Source: a virus. From it: DNA of 35,938 nucleotides. Under the pieces are notes generated by a model, which was given only the letters and a program-made list of their open reading frames with translations, made no database searches and was not told the origin of the DNA. The translations under genes were made by a program, and so were the position numbers. Within the stretch, counting starts at the first letter, position 1. Each line of letters opens with the position of its first letter. Location of the stretch: IMG/VR virus record IMGVR_UViG_3300025601_000059, positions 1-35,938 of that record, one strand, 5' to 3'. Positions 14,901 to 23,000 of the stretch are shown here, piece after piece.

Positions 14901-17900
14901 CCAAGAACCCTGCACTAAGAGCACCCATGGAGCGAGACACACAGGCTGCTACCCGTGAATATGAAATGATGAGAAGGAGCCGAGAAGACGCTGTTGTCAA
15001 GTCTGTCAAAAAGAATTCTAGGTCAGCCTCCCCATCCAAAAAGCTAGAGCAAGAGGGAAAGAATCTTGTAGACGGCATAGAGATGGGCGTAAGAAGCGGA
15101 GCTGACGACGTCTCTGCGGCAGGACAATCCCTGGGCCAAGCCGCAGCCGATGGAATTTACAGGGTATCCCCAACTAGGGTTACTACAAATAAAAATACTG
15201 CAATGGCTGCTCAGAGGGACAGGAACCGCGGCACTGACGCCACAGGCCTAGGTCTCTTAGGCAAGGTAAAGTCTGGCCAAGCCTCTGACGTGCAGACACG
15301 AAAGTTAATTCAAACTACGAATAACACAAGCTCTAGTATGGGTAACCTAGGTGGCAGTATTATGCAGGCTTCCTTCGCCTTTAGCAGCATGACAATGCTA
15401 TTTGGTTCGATGGGGATTGAGGTAGGAAATCTTAACGAAATAGTGTTCGGACTATCTAACGCAGCATTCGCCCTAAGTCTTATCTTACCATTAGTGACAA
15501 CTTTGTTTAAGAAAATGGCTGCTAGCATGGCTGGAAGAAACATGGCGGAGATCTTTTTAGGGGCTCCAGGTAGGCTGGGGGCAAAGGTTGCCGGAGCTAA
15601 GGCTACGGCCGGAGTGACGAAAGTCATGGCTGGCGGTCTGAAGAACACTTGGAAAAATCTTAGTACGGTAGGGGGCGCTCTGGGGGGTGTCCTAGGTAAG
15701 ATCGTTCCCCTGTTCTTAAGGTTCGTTCCCTTTCTTGGGTTAGCCATAGCTGCCTTTGGAATTTTTAAAACTATTGGAGACATTGCGGAGCAGCAAAAGC
15801 AAAAGATAGAGGGGCTGGGTAACGCAGCATTCGCAACAGGGGAAAAGCTAAAAAACATTTCTGGCCTTATAGGTGTAGCTCTTGCGAGAGACCCAGACCG
15901 TAGAGGACAAGTAACATCCGTAGAAGGGCTGGGGGCTGGAGGGGCTCAGCGCGTTCAGGCGATAAGAGAGACTGAAGAGTTTAACAAACTAAAGGGTGAA
16001 AGTTCTGACAAGGGTGGCTTCAAAGAAGACATCGAAAACATAAAAAAGGCAACCGTAGAGCAGGCCAAGGTGGCGCTCGACAACCTGGCTCTTCAGCTGT
16101 TGGCCCTCTCCCCAGAAGGAACAGACCCCGCAGTAATTCAAGAATACGTAGCAGCAATTGCTGCGGAAGCAGGGCAGACAGATCTGGACCTCTCCTTTAT
16201 CCTGAGTGTAGACTTGTCAGACCCAGAACAGTTCGATAAGTTAGTGTCTTCTGCGACAAGCTCTTTTTCAAAGATTCAGTCAGAGTATGAGTCGTCATTA
16301 GCTAATGTTAAGAATGCAAATTTTTTGCCAAAAGACCTGCTACCTCAGCTAAACATGCTAGGCTCCGAGTATTCTTCGGTGTTTGAGGCACTAAATACTG
16401 GATTCTCTTCTGGTGTTATCGAGCAAGATGCTTACGAGAAAGCAACAGAGGGGCTTCTCTCAAACGTTGCTTCTCTAGGCACAGGTGCCAAGGTCGTAAT
16501 GGACAAGCTTTTCGAAAATGTGGGAATAGATCCAAAAGAATTGAGTGGGATACAAGATGTTAATGATAAGATGCTTGCATTCAAGGTTCTTCAAGCTGGA
16601 GGCAATGTATCCGATGAAGATCTTTTTGCCCTAGATAACGCAGATGATTACAGTGCAACTCAGGACGAGATTAATGCCGGCGCTGAGGTTAGGACTGCCC
16701 TCGAAGAGCGCCTAGCCGCAAGCATAGCCAATACTACAAATGCTCTGCTGGCAAAGGCCGAAGGAGAACGAGAAGTAAACATCCTGACGTCGACAGCAGC
16801 AATCGATGATGAAATAGCTGCGAATGAAGCGTTGCTTGGCCTTTACCCAAGGCTTTTGGAGTCGCTGGGGAGTGAGGAAGAAGCTCTTAAAGCGGTTACT
16901 GACGCACAAAAGCTAAAGCTAATACAGGATGCAATCGAGCAAGATCTGACGAAGGGCACAACTGAAAACTACGATAACGTAATTTCTGCGCTGAGCTCCT
17001 TAGCTGAATCGCAAGAAGCCGTTAACGACGTAACGTCTAGGTCAAACCTTCTTACAGAAATCGCAAACCTCAGAGAGAAAAACTCTGTCCTTGCATGGTT
17101 GACCAGTAATGGACTCTCAGTTGCTAAGGCCATGGAAGTTATAGGAAATGCTACACTTTACGCCGGAGCTGCAGCCTCCATGGCTGGGGAAGAGTTTGAA
17201 GAATTCAAGATTATGATGGAAGAGTTCAACACTCTTTCTTCGAATATAACAGTCTCCAGTGGGTCAAGAGAGAAGAGTCCATTTGAAGAAGCCATAGAGA
17301 ACCTTAAGGAGCAGCTAACTCAGTTAAAGCAAAACACAGAGGCCTATGCAAAACTCCGTAAAGCCGGCCTAGGAGTTAAGGATGCTTTTGAAAACGCAAA
17401 GGATCCAATATTGGCCGCAGCCTTGGCAACAACCAAAGTTGGCACCGCTGCATGGTCAAAGCTGGTTAACCAAATTAAGGCTGTAAACAAGGAGCTTTCC
17501 CGTGGGGCCCTTAAAGAGCTTTTGCAAACAGGAAAAGTAGACCAAGAGCTAAAGAGAAATCAGATTGCAGCTTCAAGCGCACTGACGGCTTTGGGTTACA
17601 GTTACGAACAAATAAAAGAAGTTTTATCTAATGATGACCTCGTAAACTCTGTAGCAAAAGACCTAAAAGATGGAGTTATTAACTCAAGAGATTTGCTGAA
17701 CTCCTTAAAGCAAATACAGATAATGGAGGCCTTAGACGTAAAGCTAAACTTTACCACTAAAGAAGGAACTGAAGAGGAGTTCAAGAAGCTGTTCGATAAA
17801 GCGGTAGACTACCTCGAGGCACAAAAAGCAACAATAGAAGTCCAGTTTGAAATAGACACAGCATCCGACAACTCCATCGTCACAGATGCAGAAAATCTAA

Positions 17901-19384
17901 TTGCAACCCTGAGCTTTGCCTTAGACGACCTAGATGCTCAGATTTCAGGGATTGCAGATCAAGAAGAGGACATCAACAAGAAGTACGAGGAGAGAGAAAC
18001 CGCTCTTGACAAAGTACAGAAGATTAACGAAAAGATTGCTAGGCAGCAAAAGGGGCAGCTAAGCATAGCCGAAGCTCTTTCCCAGGGAGACATAGCCGCT
18101 GCAGCAGCCGCGACACAAGAGCTAAGGGCTCAGCAGGCTCAGGACAACAGAGAGGCCCAAAAAGAGTTGCTATCTCTGTCCAAGGACAGGCAGCTATCGG
18201 CTCTCCGATCCCTAGACGGTAGGTCTAGACTAGAGATTGAAGCTAAGATAAAAGACATAAAAAATGAGATTTTTAGGATTGAAGAAGATACCTTGGAGCC
18301 TGCTCAGGAAAGAATCAGGCTGATTACTGTAGAGAAAGATGCAGCCATAGCATCTCTTGAGGCGCAGATCCGTAAGTGGGATATGCTTTCTGCTAGGGTA
18401 ACAGAGTCAAAGCTAAAGCTAACCCCTGAGGAAATGTCAGCAATGGAGTACCAAGCAGGTCTGATAGCGGACATGCTAGAAAACTGGGACAAGATAAAGG
18501 ACAAGACCGCAACCCTGACCATAACTAAAAAGACTGTAGAAAAGAAGGACCCAACTCCTTCCAAGACAGGCTCCGGAGGTTCCGGTGGTTCCGGTGGTTC
18601 TGGTAATGGTTCATCTGGCGGTCAGAGCAGAGATGACTTGTTGCCTAATACAGATGACCCAACAAGTATTGGAGGGCCAGAAAATTCTAACGTTCCCAAT
18701 ACAGGACCAACGGGAGCATACGGAGATAACATTTCGGGATTCATAAAGAACCAAGAAAGAGAGACTAAGCCAGCGACAGATAACGTTTCGGGATTCATAA
18801 AGAACCAAGAAAGAGAGACTAAGCCAGCGACGAATGGATCTGACAGAAGATTTGAAAATCTAAACCCTGCTAACGCGCCTAAGCCAAAGTCCTCCTCGGT
18901 TTCCAAAGCTGACGCAGCAGAGACTACGAGGCTTATTGGCATAACAAGGGACAGAATTATAAGCGGCGATTTCTCAAGCCCAGCCCAAAGGCAAAGGTTG
19001 GTAGACCTAAACGTTGCCAGGATAACTGGTCAGAGGGTTGGCTCTGCGGCCGGAGGAATGGTTTTAAGGTACATGGCTTCTGGTGGAATGGTTCCAAAGT
19101 ATATGGCAGAAGGTGGAAAGCTTATGAAGCCAATGGGCACAGACAAAGTTCCAGCCATGCTAACCCCCGGAGAATTCGTTATTAAAAAGTCTTCAGTTAA
19201 TAGTTATGGCGTAGAAAATCTAAAATCAATAAATAATGGCCAAGCGCCAGATTCCAATTCAGTGTATAATTATAGTCTAACAGTTAACACGAAGAGCGGC
19301 TCTGACCCAGATGACATAGCTAGAACAGTTATGACAAGTCTAAAGAGGGTGGAGTCTCAAAGAATTAGGAGTAGTCGGTACTAA
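11924..19384 (+). CDS. Tail tape measure protein
   Basis: A giant 2,486-residue protein; at about 0.15 nm per residue it predicts a tail near 370 nm. Residues ~1-165 are helical. Residues ~170-400 match the TP901-type core ('GRQLMVGFTIPLTIFGGIASKTFMELEEQVIKFRKVYGD', 'GDAAAAGFAG', 'MKESGVNAAEGANALKSSL'). Hydrophobic stretches near 540-565, 1168-1195 and 1259-1283 could form membrane channels at DNA entry. 'GDKVPAMLEPGEAVIP' (~675-690) and 'TDKVPAMLTPGEFVIK' (~2405-2420) are two copies of a motif common in tape measures. 'SPSKKLEQEGKNLVDGI' is another family signature. A Gly-Ser linker and a tandem 18-residue repeat lie near 2215-2302. The start has GGAGGTG at 11911-11917. Arginine is mostly AGA/AGG. 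No muralytic active site is obvious. Confidence 0.95.
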   Translation: MADIESNIRIDIDTAGALASIKALQSKISGFQAQMNRGTAAQAQAASKLSQQLVSGINSTGKFSASIQSVQTSAESFTSSLEKNKLSMGQYFRYAGASTKSFGRMFTSELGVIEKTARERVKTLQTQYVKLGRDASGAMKSIAIRPLNLDLENLGTRTAIAAQKQQILNQLLRQGSTNLLNFGKNTQWAGRQLMVGFTIPLTIFGGIASKTFMELEEQVIKFRKVYGDMFTTDIQADKALEDVRRIANEFTRYGVAVKDTLSLAGDAAAAGFAGEDLNRQTEQATRLAVLGQLDQQKALDTTISLQNAFRLSSDELADSINFLNAVENQTVVALDDVTTAIPKVATVIQVLGGDVKDLSFFLAAMKESGVNAAEGANALKSSLGRLVNPTTAAKKMLSGFGIDVVGIVEGNVGNLRGTMLELGEALDTLDPLNRARAMEQLFGKFQFARMSALFDNINRDGSQAARVLDIAAMSASDLANAAEKELGVSAASAMNEFRGSLERLKASLAPIGELFLRLVTPIMDFAAKGLDSFNGLSDGMKSVVAGLGVALGVIGPVALMTFGLLANGAANIIKGFLALRQMFQSTGKQSQILGEQTQYLTEKQLQEMAVAASLEQAHNRLAQSFTSEAAAIEKLVVAYGKAIQRQQQFAGVGIATTMAAPRKMQAGGVVSVPGSGKGDKVPAMLEPGEAVIPGAMAKRYAPLINGMIAGNIPGYKKGRSSVGGSLGSPSGQIMQVTNRNSLGAIETLASNINGADDLINQAFTNLANKTDIRIKDFVEEIKRIAQETGQGVPQAILDRGDRKSSASSVGERRPHRQQIGEERGAKGVAEYERELNTAKKLRTELEAINKTKIKAGKTAMFSDKEIKDMTQIDRSHIIGVDKGLGAKSFNSEFTKPEVGARNRLSGMMQLSPKNQSMMKGTMEEMNMSQKEVDALQDKYTRGLALTEAEHDTQAKVLKRVLEKLKANANLSKQVSPSFEKYATGVVTTASIKSKNPALRAPMERDTQAATREYEMMRRSREDAVVKSVKKNSRSASPSKKLEQEGKNLVDGIEMGVRSGADDVSAAGQSLGQAAADGIYRVSPTRVTTNKNTAMAAQRDRNRGTDATGLGLLGKVKSGQASDVQTRKLIQTTNNTSSSMGNLGGSIMQASFAFSSMTMLFGSMGIEVGNLNEIVFGLSNAAFALSLILPLVTTLFKKMAASMAGRNMAEIFLGAPGRLGAKVAGAKATAGVTKVMAGGLKNTWKNLSTVGGALGGVLGKIVPLFLRFVPFLGLAIAAFGIFKTIGDIAEQQKQKIEGLGNAAFATGEKLKNISGLIGVALARDPDRRGQVTSVEGLGAGGAQRVQAIRETEEFNKLKGESSDKGGFKEDIENIKKATVEQAKVALDNLALQLLALSPEGTDPAVIQEYVAAIAAEAGQTDLDLSFILSVDLSDPEQFDKLVSSATSSFSKIQSEYESSLANVKNANFLPKDLLPQLNMLGSEYSSVFEALNTGFSSGVIEQDAYEKATEGLLSNVASLGTGAKVVMDKLFENVGIDPKELSGIQDVNDKMLAFKVLQAGGNVSDEDLFALDNADDYSATQDEINAGAEVRTALEERLAASIANTTNALLAKAEGEREVNILTSTAAIDDEIAANEALLGLYPRLLESLGSEEEALKAVTDAQKLKLIQDAIEQDLTKGTTENYDNVISALSSLAESQEAVNDVTSRSNLLTEIANLREKNSVLAWLTSNGLSVAKAMEVIGNATLYAGAAASMAGEEFEEFKIMMEEFNTLSSNITVSSGSREKSPFEEAIENLKEQLTQLKQNTEAYAKLRKAGLGVKDAFENAKDPILAAALATTKVGTAAWSKLVNQIKAVNKELSRGALKELLQTGKVDQELKRNQIAASSALTALGYSYEQIKEVLSNDDLVNSVAKDLKDGVINSRDLLNSLKQIQIMEALDVKLNFTTKEGTEEEFKKLFDKAVDYLEAQKATIEVQFEIDTASDNSIVTDAENLIATLSFALDDLDAQISGIADQEEDINKKYEERETALDKVQKINEKIARQQKGQLSIAEALSQGDIAAAAAATQELRAQQAQDNREAQKELLSLSKDRQLSALRSLDGRSRLEIEAKIKDIKNEIFRIEEDTLEPAQERIRLITVEKDAAIASLEAQIRKWDMLSARVTESKLKLTPEEMSAMEYQAGLIADMLENWDKIKDKTATLTITKKTVEKKDPTPSKTGSGGSGGSGGSGNGSSGGQSRDDLLPNTDDPTSIGGPENSNVPNTGPTGAYGDNISGFIKNQERETKPATDNVSGFIKNQERETKPATNGSDRRFENLNPANAPKPKSSSVSKADAAETTRLIGITRDRIISGDFSSPAQRQRLVDLNVARITGQRVGSAAGGMVLRYMASGGMVPKYMAEGGKLMKPMGTDKVPAMLTPGEFVIKKSSVNSYGVENLKSINNGQAPDSNSVYNYSLTVNTKSGSDPDDIARTVMTSLKRVESQRIRSSRY
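18569..18606 (+). repeat. Short Gly-Ser tandem repeat in the tape measure gene
   Basis: A 9-base unit of the type TTCCGGTGG, repeated about four times with small changes, encodes repeated Gly-Ser-Gly. It is a flexible linker between the last coiled-coil region and the C-terminal tail region, and is a likely hot spot for slippage. Confidence 0.75.
18725..18832 (+). repeat. 54-bp tandem duplication in the tape measure gene
   Basis: Two head-to-tail 54-bp copies (18725-18778 and 18779-18832) differ at only two bases (ATT/GTT and ACA/ACG). Each encodes 18 residues, DN(I/V)SGFIKNQERETKPAT, so the frame is kept. Near identity, including at third codon positions, indicates a recent duplication. Confidence 0.92.
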
Positions 19385-20010
19385 TGGCAACCTCAGCTTA
19401 CATGAGCAACAGAAGTAAGTACGGCCGACCACAGGCCATGCTCTGGGCAGAGAACCCTGGAAGAATAGAGGCAGGGGCCTACATACCTAACGGATACGAG
19501 GTGGGGTATGACAACGAAGAAATCTCAGACCTTACCCAGTTAAACCAGTTTTTAATATTGTCGGACCATAGTCGTTCACCTCTTGATTTTAGTATAGATA
19601 GAATAGAGCAAAGGCAAAGAATGATCAACGGCAGGATGAGGTCATATCATATTGCTGATAAGCTCAAGGCTTCCCTGTCTTGGAGCATGCTACCATCTAG
19701 ATCCTTTAAGGCCGCTCCTTCATTCTCAGAAACAGGCACCACGGACTATTCTGTTGACGAACGCTACACTGTAGACGGGGGCGCTGGTGGGGTTGACCTC
19801 CTTTCATGGTATGAGGCACACTCAGGACCATTCTGGGTTTACTTGGCGTATGATAAGTTTAAGCAGGATGGGGTTGAAGACTACTCTAATCTGGCACAAT
19901 ATAATCAAGTCGTAGAAATGTACATTTCGGATTTTTCGTATAGCGTCGTAAAGCGAGGAACGAGCAACCACGACTTCTGGAACATTTCAGTGTCTTTAGA
20001 AGAGGTATAA
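19384..20010 (+). CDS. Probable distal tail protein (Dit-like minor tail protein)
   Basis: A 208-residue protein encoded directly between the tape measure and the tip protein, the normal Dit position. The sequence is beta-rich with 'ISDLTQLNQFLILSDHSRSPLDFSIDRIEQRQRMINGRMRSYHIADK', which looks like the first Dit barrel with its aligned strands, and 'LLSWYEAHSGPFWVYLAYDKF', a motif common in phage minor tail proteins of this position, then 'EMYISDFSYSVVKRGTSNHDFWNISVSLEEV' closing strands. It would form the hexameric ring that joins tube to tip. The start overlaps the tape measure stop (TAATG) and its own stop overlaps the next start. Confidence 0.66.
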   Translation: MATSAYMSNRSKYGRPQAMLWAENPGRIEAGAYIPNGYEVGYDNEEISDLTQLNQFLILSDHSRSPLDFSIDRIEQRQRMINGRMRSYHIADKLKASLSWSMLPSRSFKAAPSFSETGTTDYSVDERYTVDGGAGGVDLLSWYEAHSGPFWVYLAYDKFKQDGVEDYSNLAQYNQVVEMYISDFSYSVVKRGTSNHDFWNISVSLEEV

Positions 20011-23000
20011 TGTTTGTAAATGATGAGCTAAACAACCATCTGCTAACCTCTCCAACAGTAAAGAGCAATTCCAAGGTAGTTGTAGAGTGGAACCTTAATG
20101 CGTACGATAACATTTCTAAGGTCGGCAATTACAGGTACCGTCCACTAGAAGGTCCTTCATCAGAGTTGGGCCACCTTCCATCCTTCTTTGATCCAAGCGA
20201 CGAAGGCGGGTTCTACACTGGTGCCACGGACTCAGACGTAGTCCTTGACGGCGGCATTGATGAAGATGGCACCCCCATACTATTACAACAGCCTAAGCAA
20301 AAAGAAAAGCTTTTATACTCGCTAGAGGATTGCTTTGGAAGGTTCAGGCCAAGATCTGGAATCAACAAGGTTCGTTTTGGAATAACAGGGTTTGTTCATA
20401 ATGCAAACCGAGACATGGCTAGAAGGCCAAGGTATTATATGTCACACAAGGACGATAAGTTTAAGTACTGGTCGTCTTATCGGGTAGAGAATGATGTAGA
20501 GTATGGTATAGCTAATGTATCTCCCCTTGGGATCAATCACATTAATGATGCTGCACCATTTGTTGTTTACGAAGAGCCCATAGCCACGAACAAGATCGTA
20601 GTCAAGGTTCAGACAAATGTTGGGGCTGTAGAATCACAAAGAGTTCTTAGCATTTCTGGTGAGACGGGAGACCCTCTCTTCGGAGACGAAAACAAGACTA
20701 CCCCCTCTGACTGGGGCATAGATGTCCTAGTCGATAACCAGTGGCAAAACGTAATCAATTTTTTACCAGAAAGTACCAGACCTGACGGGTCTTCAATCAT
20801 AGGGCCAGACGGCTATATGGAAATCTCCTACGGCTTGATCCTACCTAAAAAGTACCAGCAAATATTTAGCTTTAATTCCGTCTTGTCTTCTTACACAGGG
20901 CTACCTAGCTCAGGTTTTGAGGGTGAAGCTTACCTCGTAAAGGACTCAGACTCCGATAAGGGGCTTTACTATGTTTGGCTAAACAATGGGTACGAGCAAT
21001 TCGTACCAGAGTATGGGTGGAAGCTTTCTGAGCAAGACGCCTCTCCAGAGTCAGAATTTGTTTCAAATATAGGAAACCCAGAGTCGTTCGTTGTCCCAAG
21101 CCAAAATGCTTTACAATTTAGAGAGTTCCAATATATTTCTGGGATAAGAGTTGCAGCAAGAAGAATGAACAAGTTCAATTCAGTATTAGATCTAATAGAG
21201 ATATCCCCCAGGTTATCCGTAGACATAACGGAGATAACAAATAGCTATAATCTATCAAAGATAGCATCTGACTTAGGTAGTACAGGCCTTCCTGTAGGAC
21301 AGCTCCTAGCTTCTGTAGGCTCCTTAGAACTGTTTGACCCAGACCAAGCTTTCAACAAGAGTAACGATAAGACTATCGTACCTTTTAGCTCCATAAAGAA
21401 CATGCAGGTAAAAATTTATGATGTAATTTCTTATCAGCAAGACTTGTCATCTAACCGTCAAAACATCTTTTACGTTCCCATAAAGACAATGTACGCAGAC
21501 TCATTCCCAGAAATATACTCTGATACAAGGTCCGTTTCTTTAGACCTTAGAGACCTATACTTTTACTTCGAGTCCCTTCCCGCTCCAGATTTACTGCTTA
21601 CAAATGTGTCTTTATCCTCAGCAGTTTCGACACTGTTAGATTATATAGGATTCTCAAATTATGTTTTCAGAAGGTTGCCACTGGAAAGTGAAGATACCAT
21701 TCCTTTCTTTTACTGCAAGTCAGACAGGACGGTTGCAGAGGTCCTTCAGGACTTAGCCGTATCAACTCAAAGTGCGATGTTCTTTGACGAAAACAATAAC
21801 TTCGTGGTGACCAGCAAAAACTACATGATCCCATCGTCTGCAGAAAGACCTACAGACATGGTTTTGATAGGTGAAGAATCTTCCGAGCAAACAGAGGAAG
21901 ACCTTCAAGCTGCAGCTGAATTTGGTATAGTTCCCCCATCTAATCTGCCGAACATTGTTTCCATCTCATCGCAAGATGATGCCATTTTTAATGATGGCAA
22001 AATAGTATATAAGTCCCTATACATTCAGAAGAGCCAAGAAAACTCCGACCAAGCCTACAAGCTAGACTCTGGCAAGAACTGGGTATATAAGCCAGTACTT
22101 CTTTGGGAGGCAGCTGGAGAAGAAGCATCGAAAGCTAAAAATGAGCAGACCTCTACACAAAACGCATACAGCCTGACGGCCATACCCCTAAAGTCAGATC
22201 TATCAGAGACAGTCCCGTATGTAAGAAATGGAGTAGTAGTTTCCAATATCTTAGACCTCGGAGAGTCTGTTTACTGGCTTGGTCGTTACGCTGGATACTT
22301 CTATGCTGCTGGAGAGATCATAAGGTTTGACGCTGTGGAGTATAGCATCCCAAACATATCAGACTCCATATGGATAACAAGCATAGATGACTATCAAAAC
22401 TATTTCTCTAAAATATCTTTTGGTGGTAAAATGTTTCCTACTGGAAGAGTTAGGATTTTTTCACAACCAAATTACAGGACTATCAATGGAGATCTGGTCT
22501 TGACCGAGGGTGCCGTGTCTAAACATGGTCGTGGACAGTTTGGCACTGCAATAACTAGCCATTATGCTGGAATAGATTTATCCTGGACCAATGGCTCTAA
22601 GATAAACGGAATTGGAATTAACTCAAAATTCCTGTTTGAAAGCAGCGGGGCATCTGAGATTCAGTCTGTAGAACTCCTGCCACCAGCTACACGTACTGTT
22701 TATGATAGTATCCTAACCGCCAAGTCAGACATAAAGCAGCTTTATGAAAACCTTAGTTTTTTGGGTGTAAGACTTCTGTCTAGCCCGCTAGATTCAGAGA
22801 TCACGTCTTCCATGTCGGATATACGTTCTCAGATTTCTGGAAAAGAGAATCTTGTAAAGTCCAGGATGATAGAGTTAAAAGCATATACTGACGTGTCATC
22901 CAAGTATCTGAACTCTTCTTCAGCCCTGTCCCAGGCAAGACGTACTCAGGTTACCGACAAGATTAAAAACTTTTTGGCTTATTCTTATTCTTCAGAAAAC

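Noticed and set aside
15310-15858. Long open frame on the - strand within the tape measure
   Set aside because: Hydrophobic/Pro-Ala-rich antisense shadow of a well-supported gene, with no ribosome binding site or promoter.
18560-18840. CRISPR-like array
   Set aside because: The repeats are coding, in frame, without spacers: a Gly-Ser linker and one tandem duplication.
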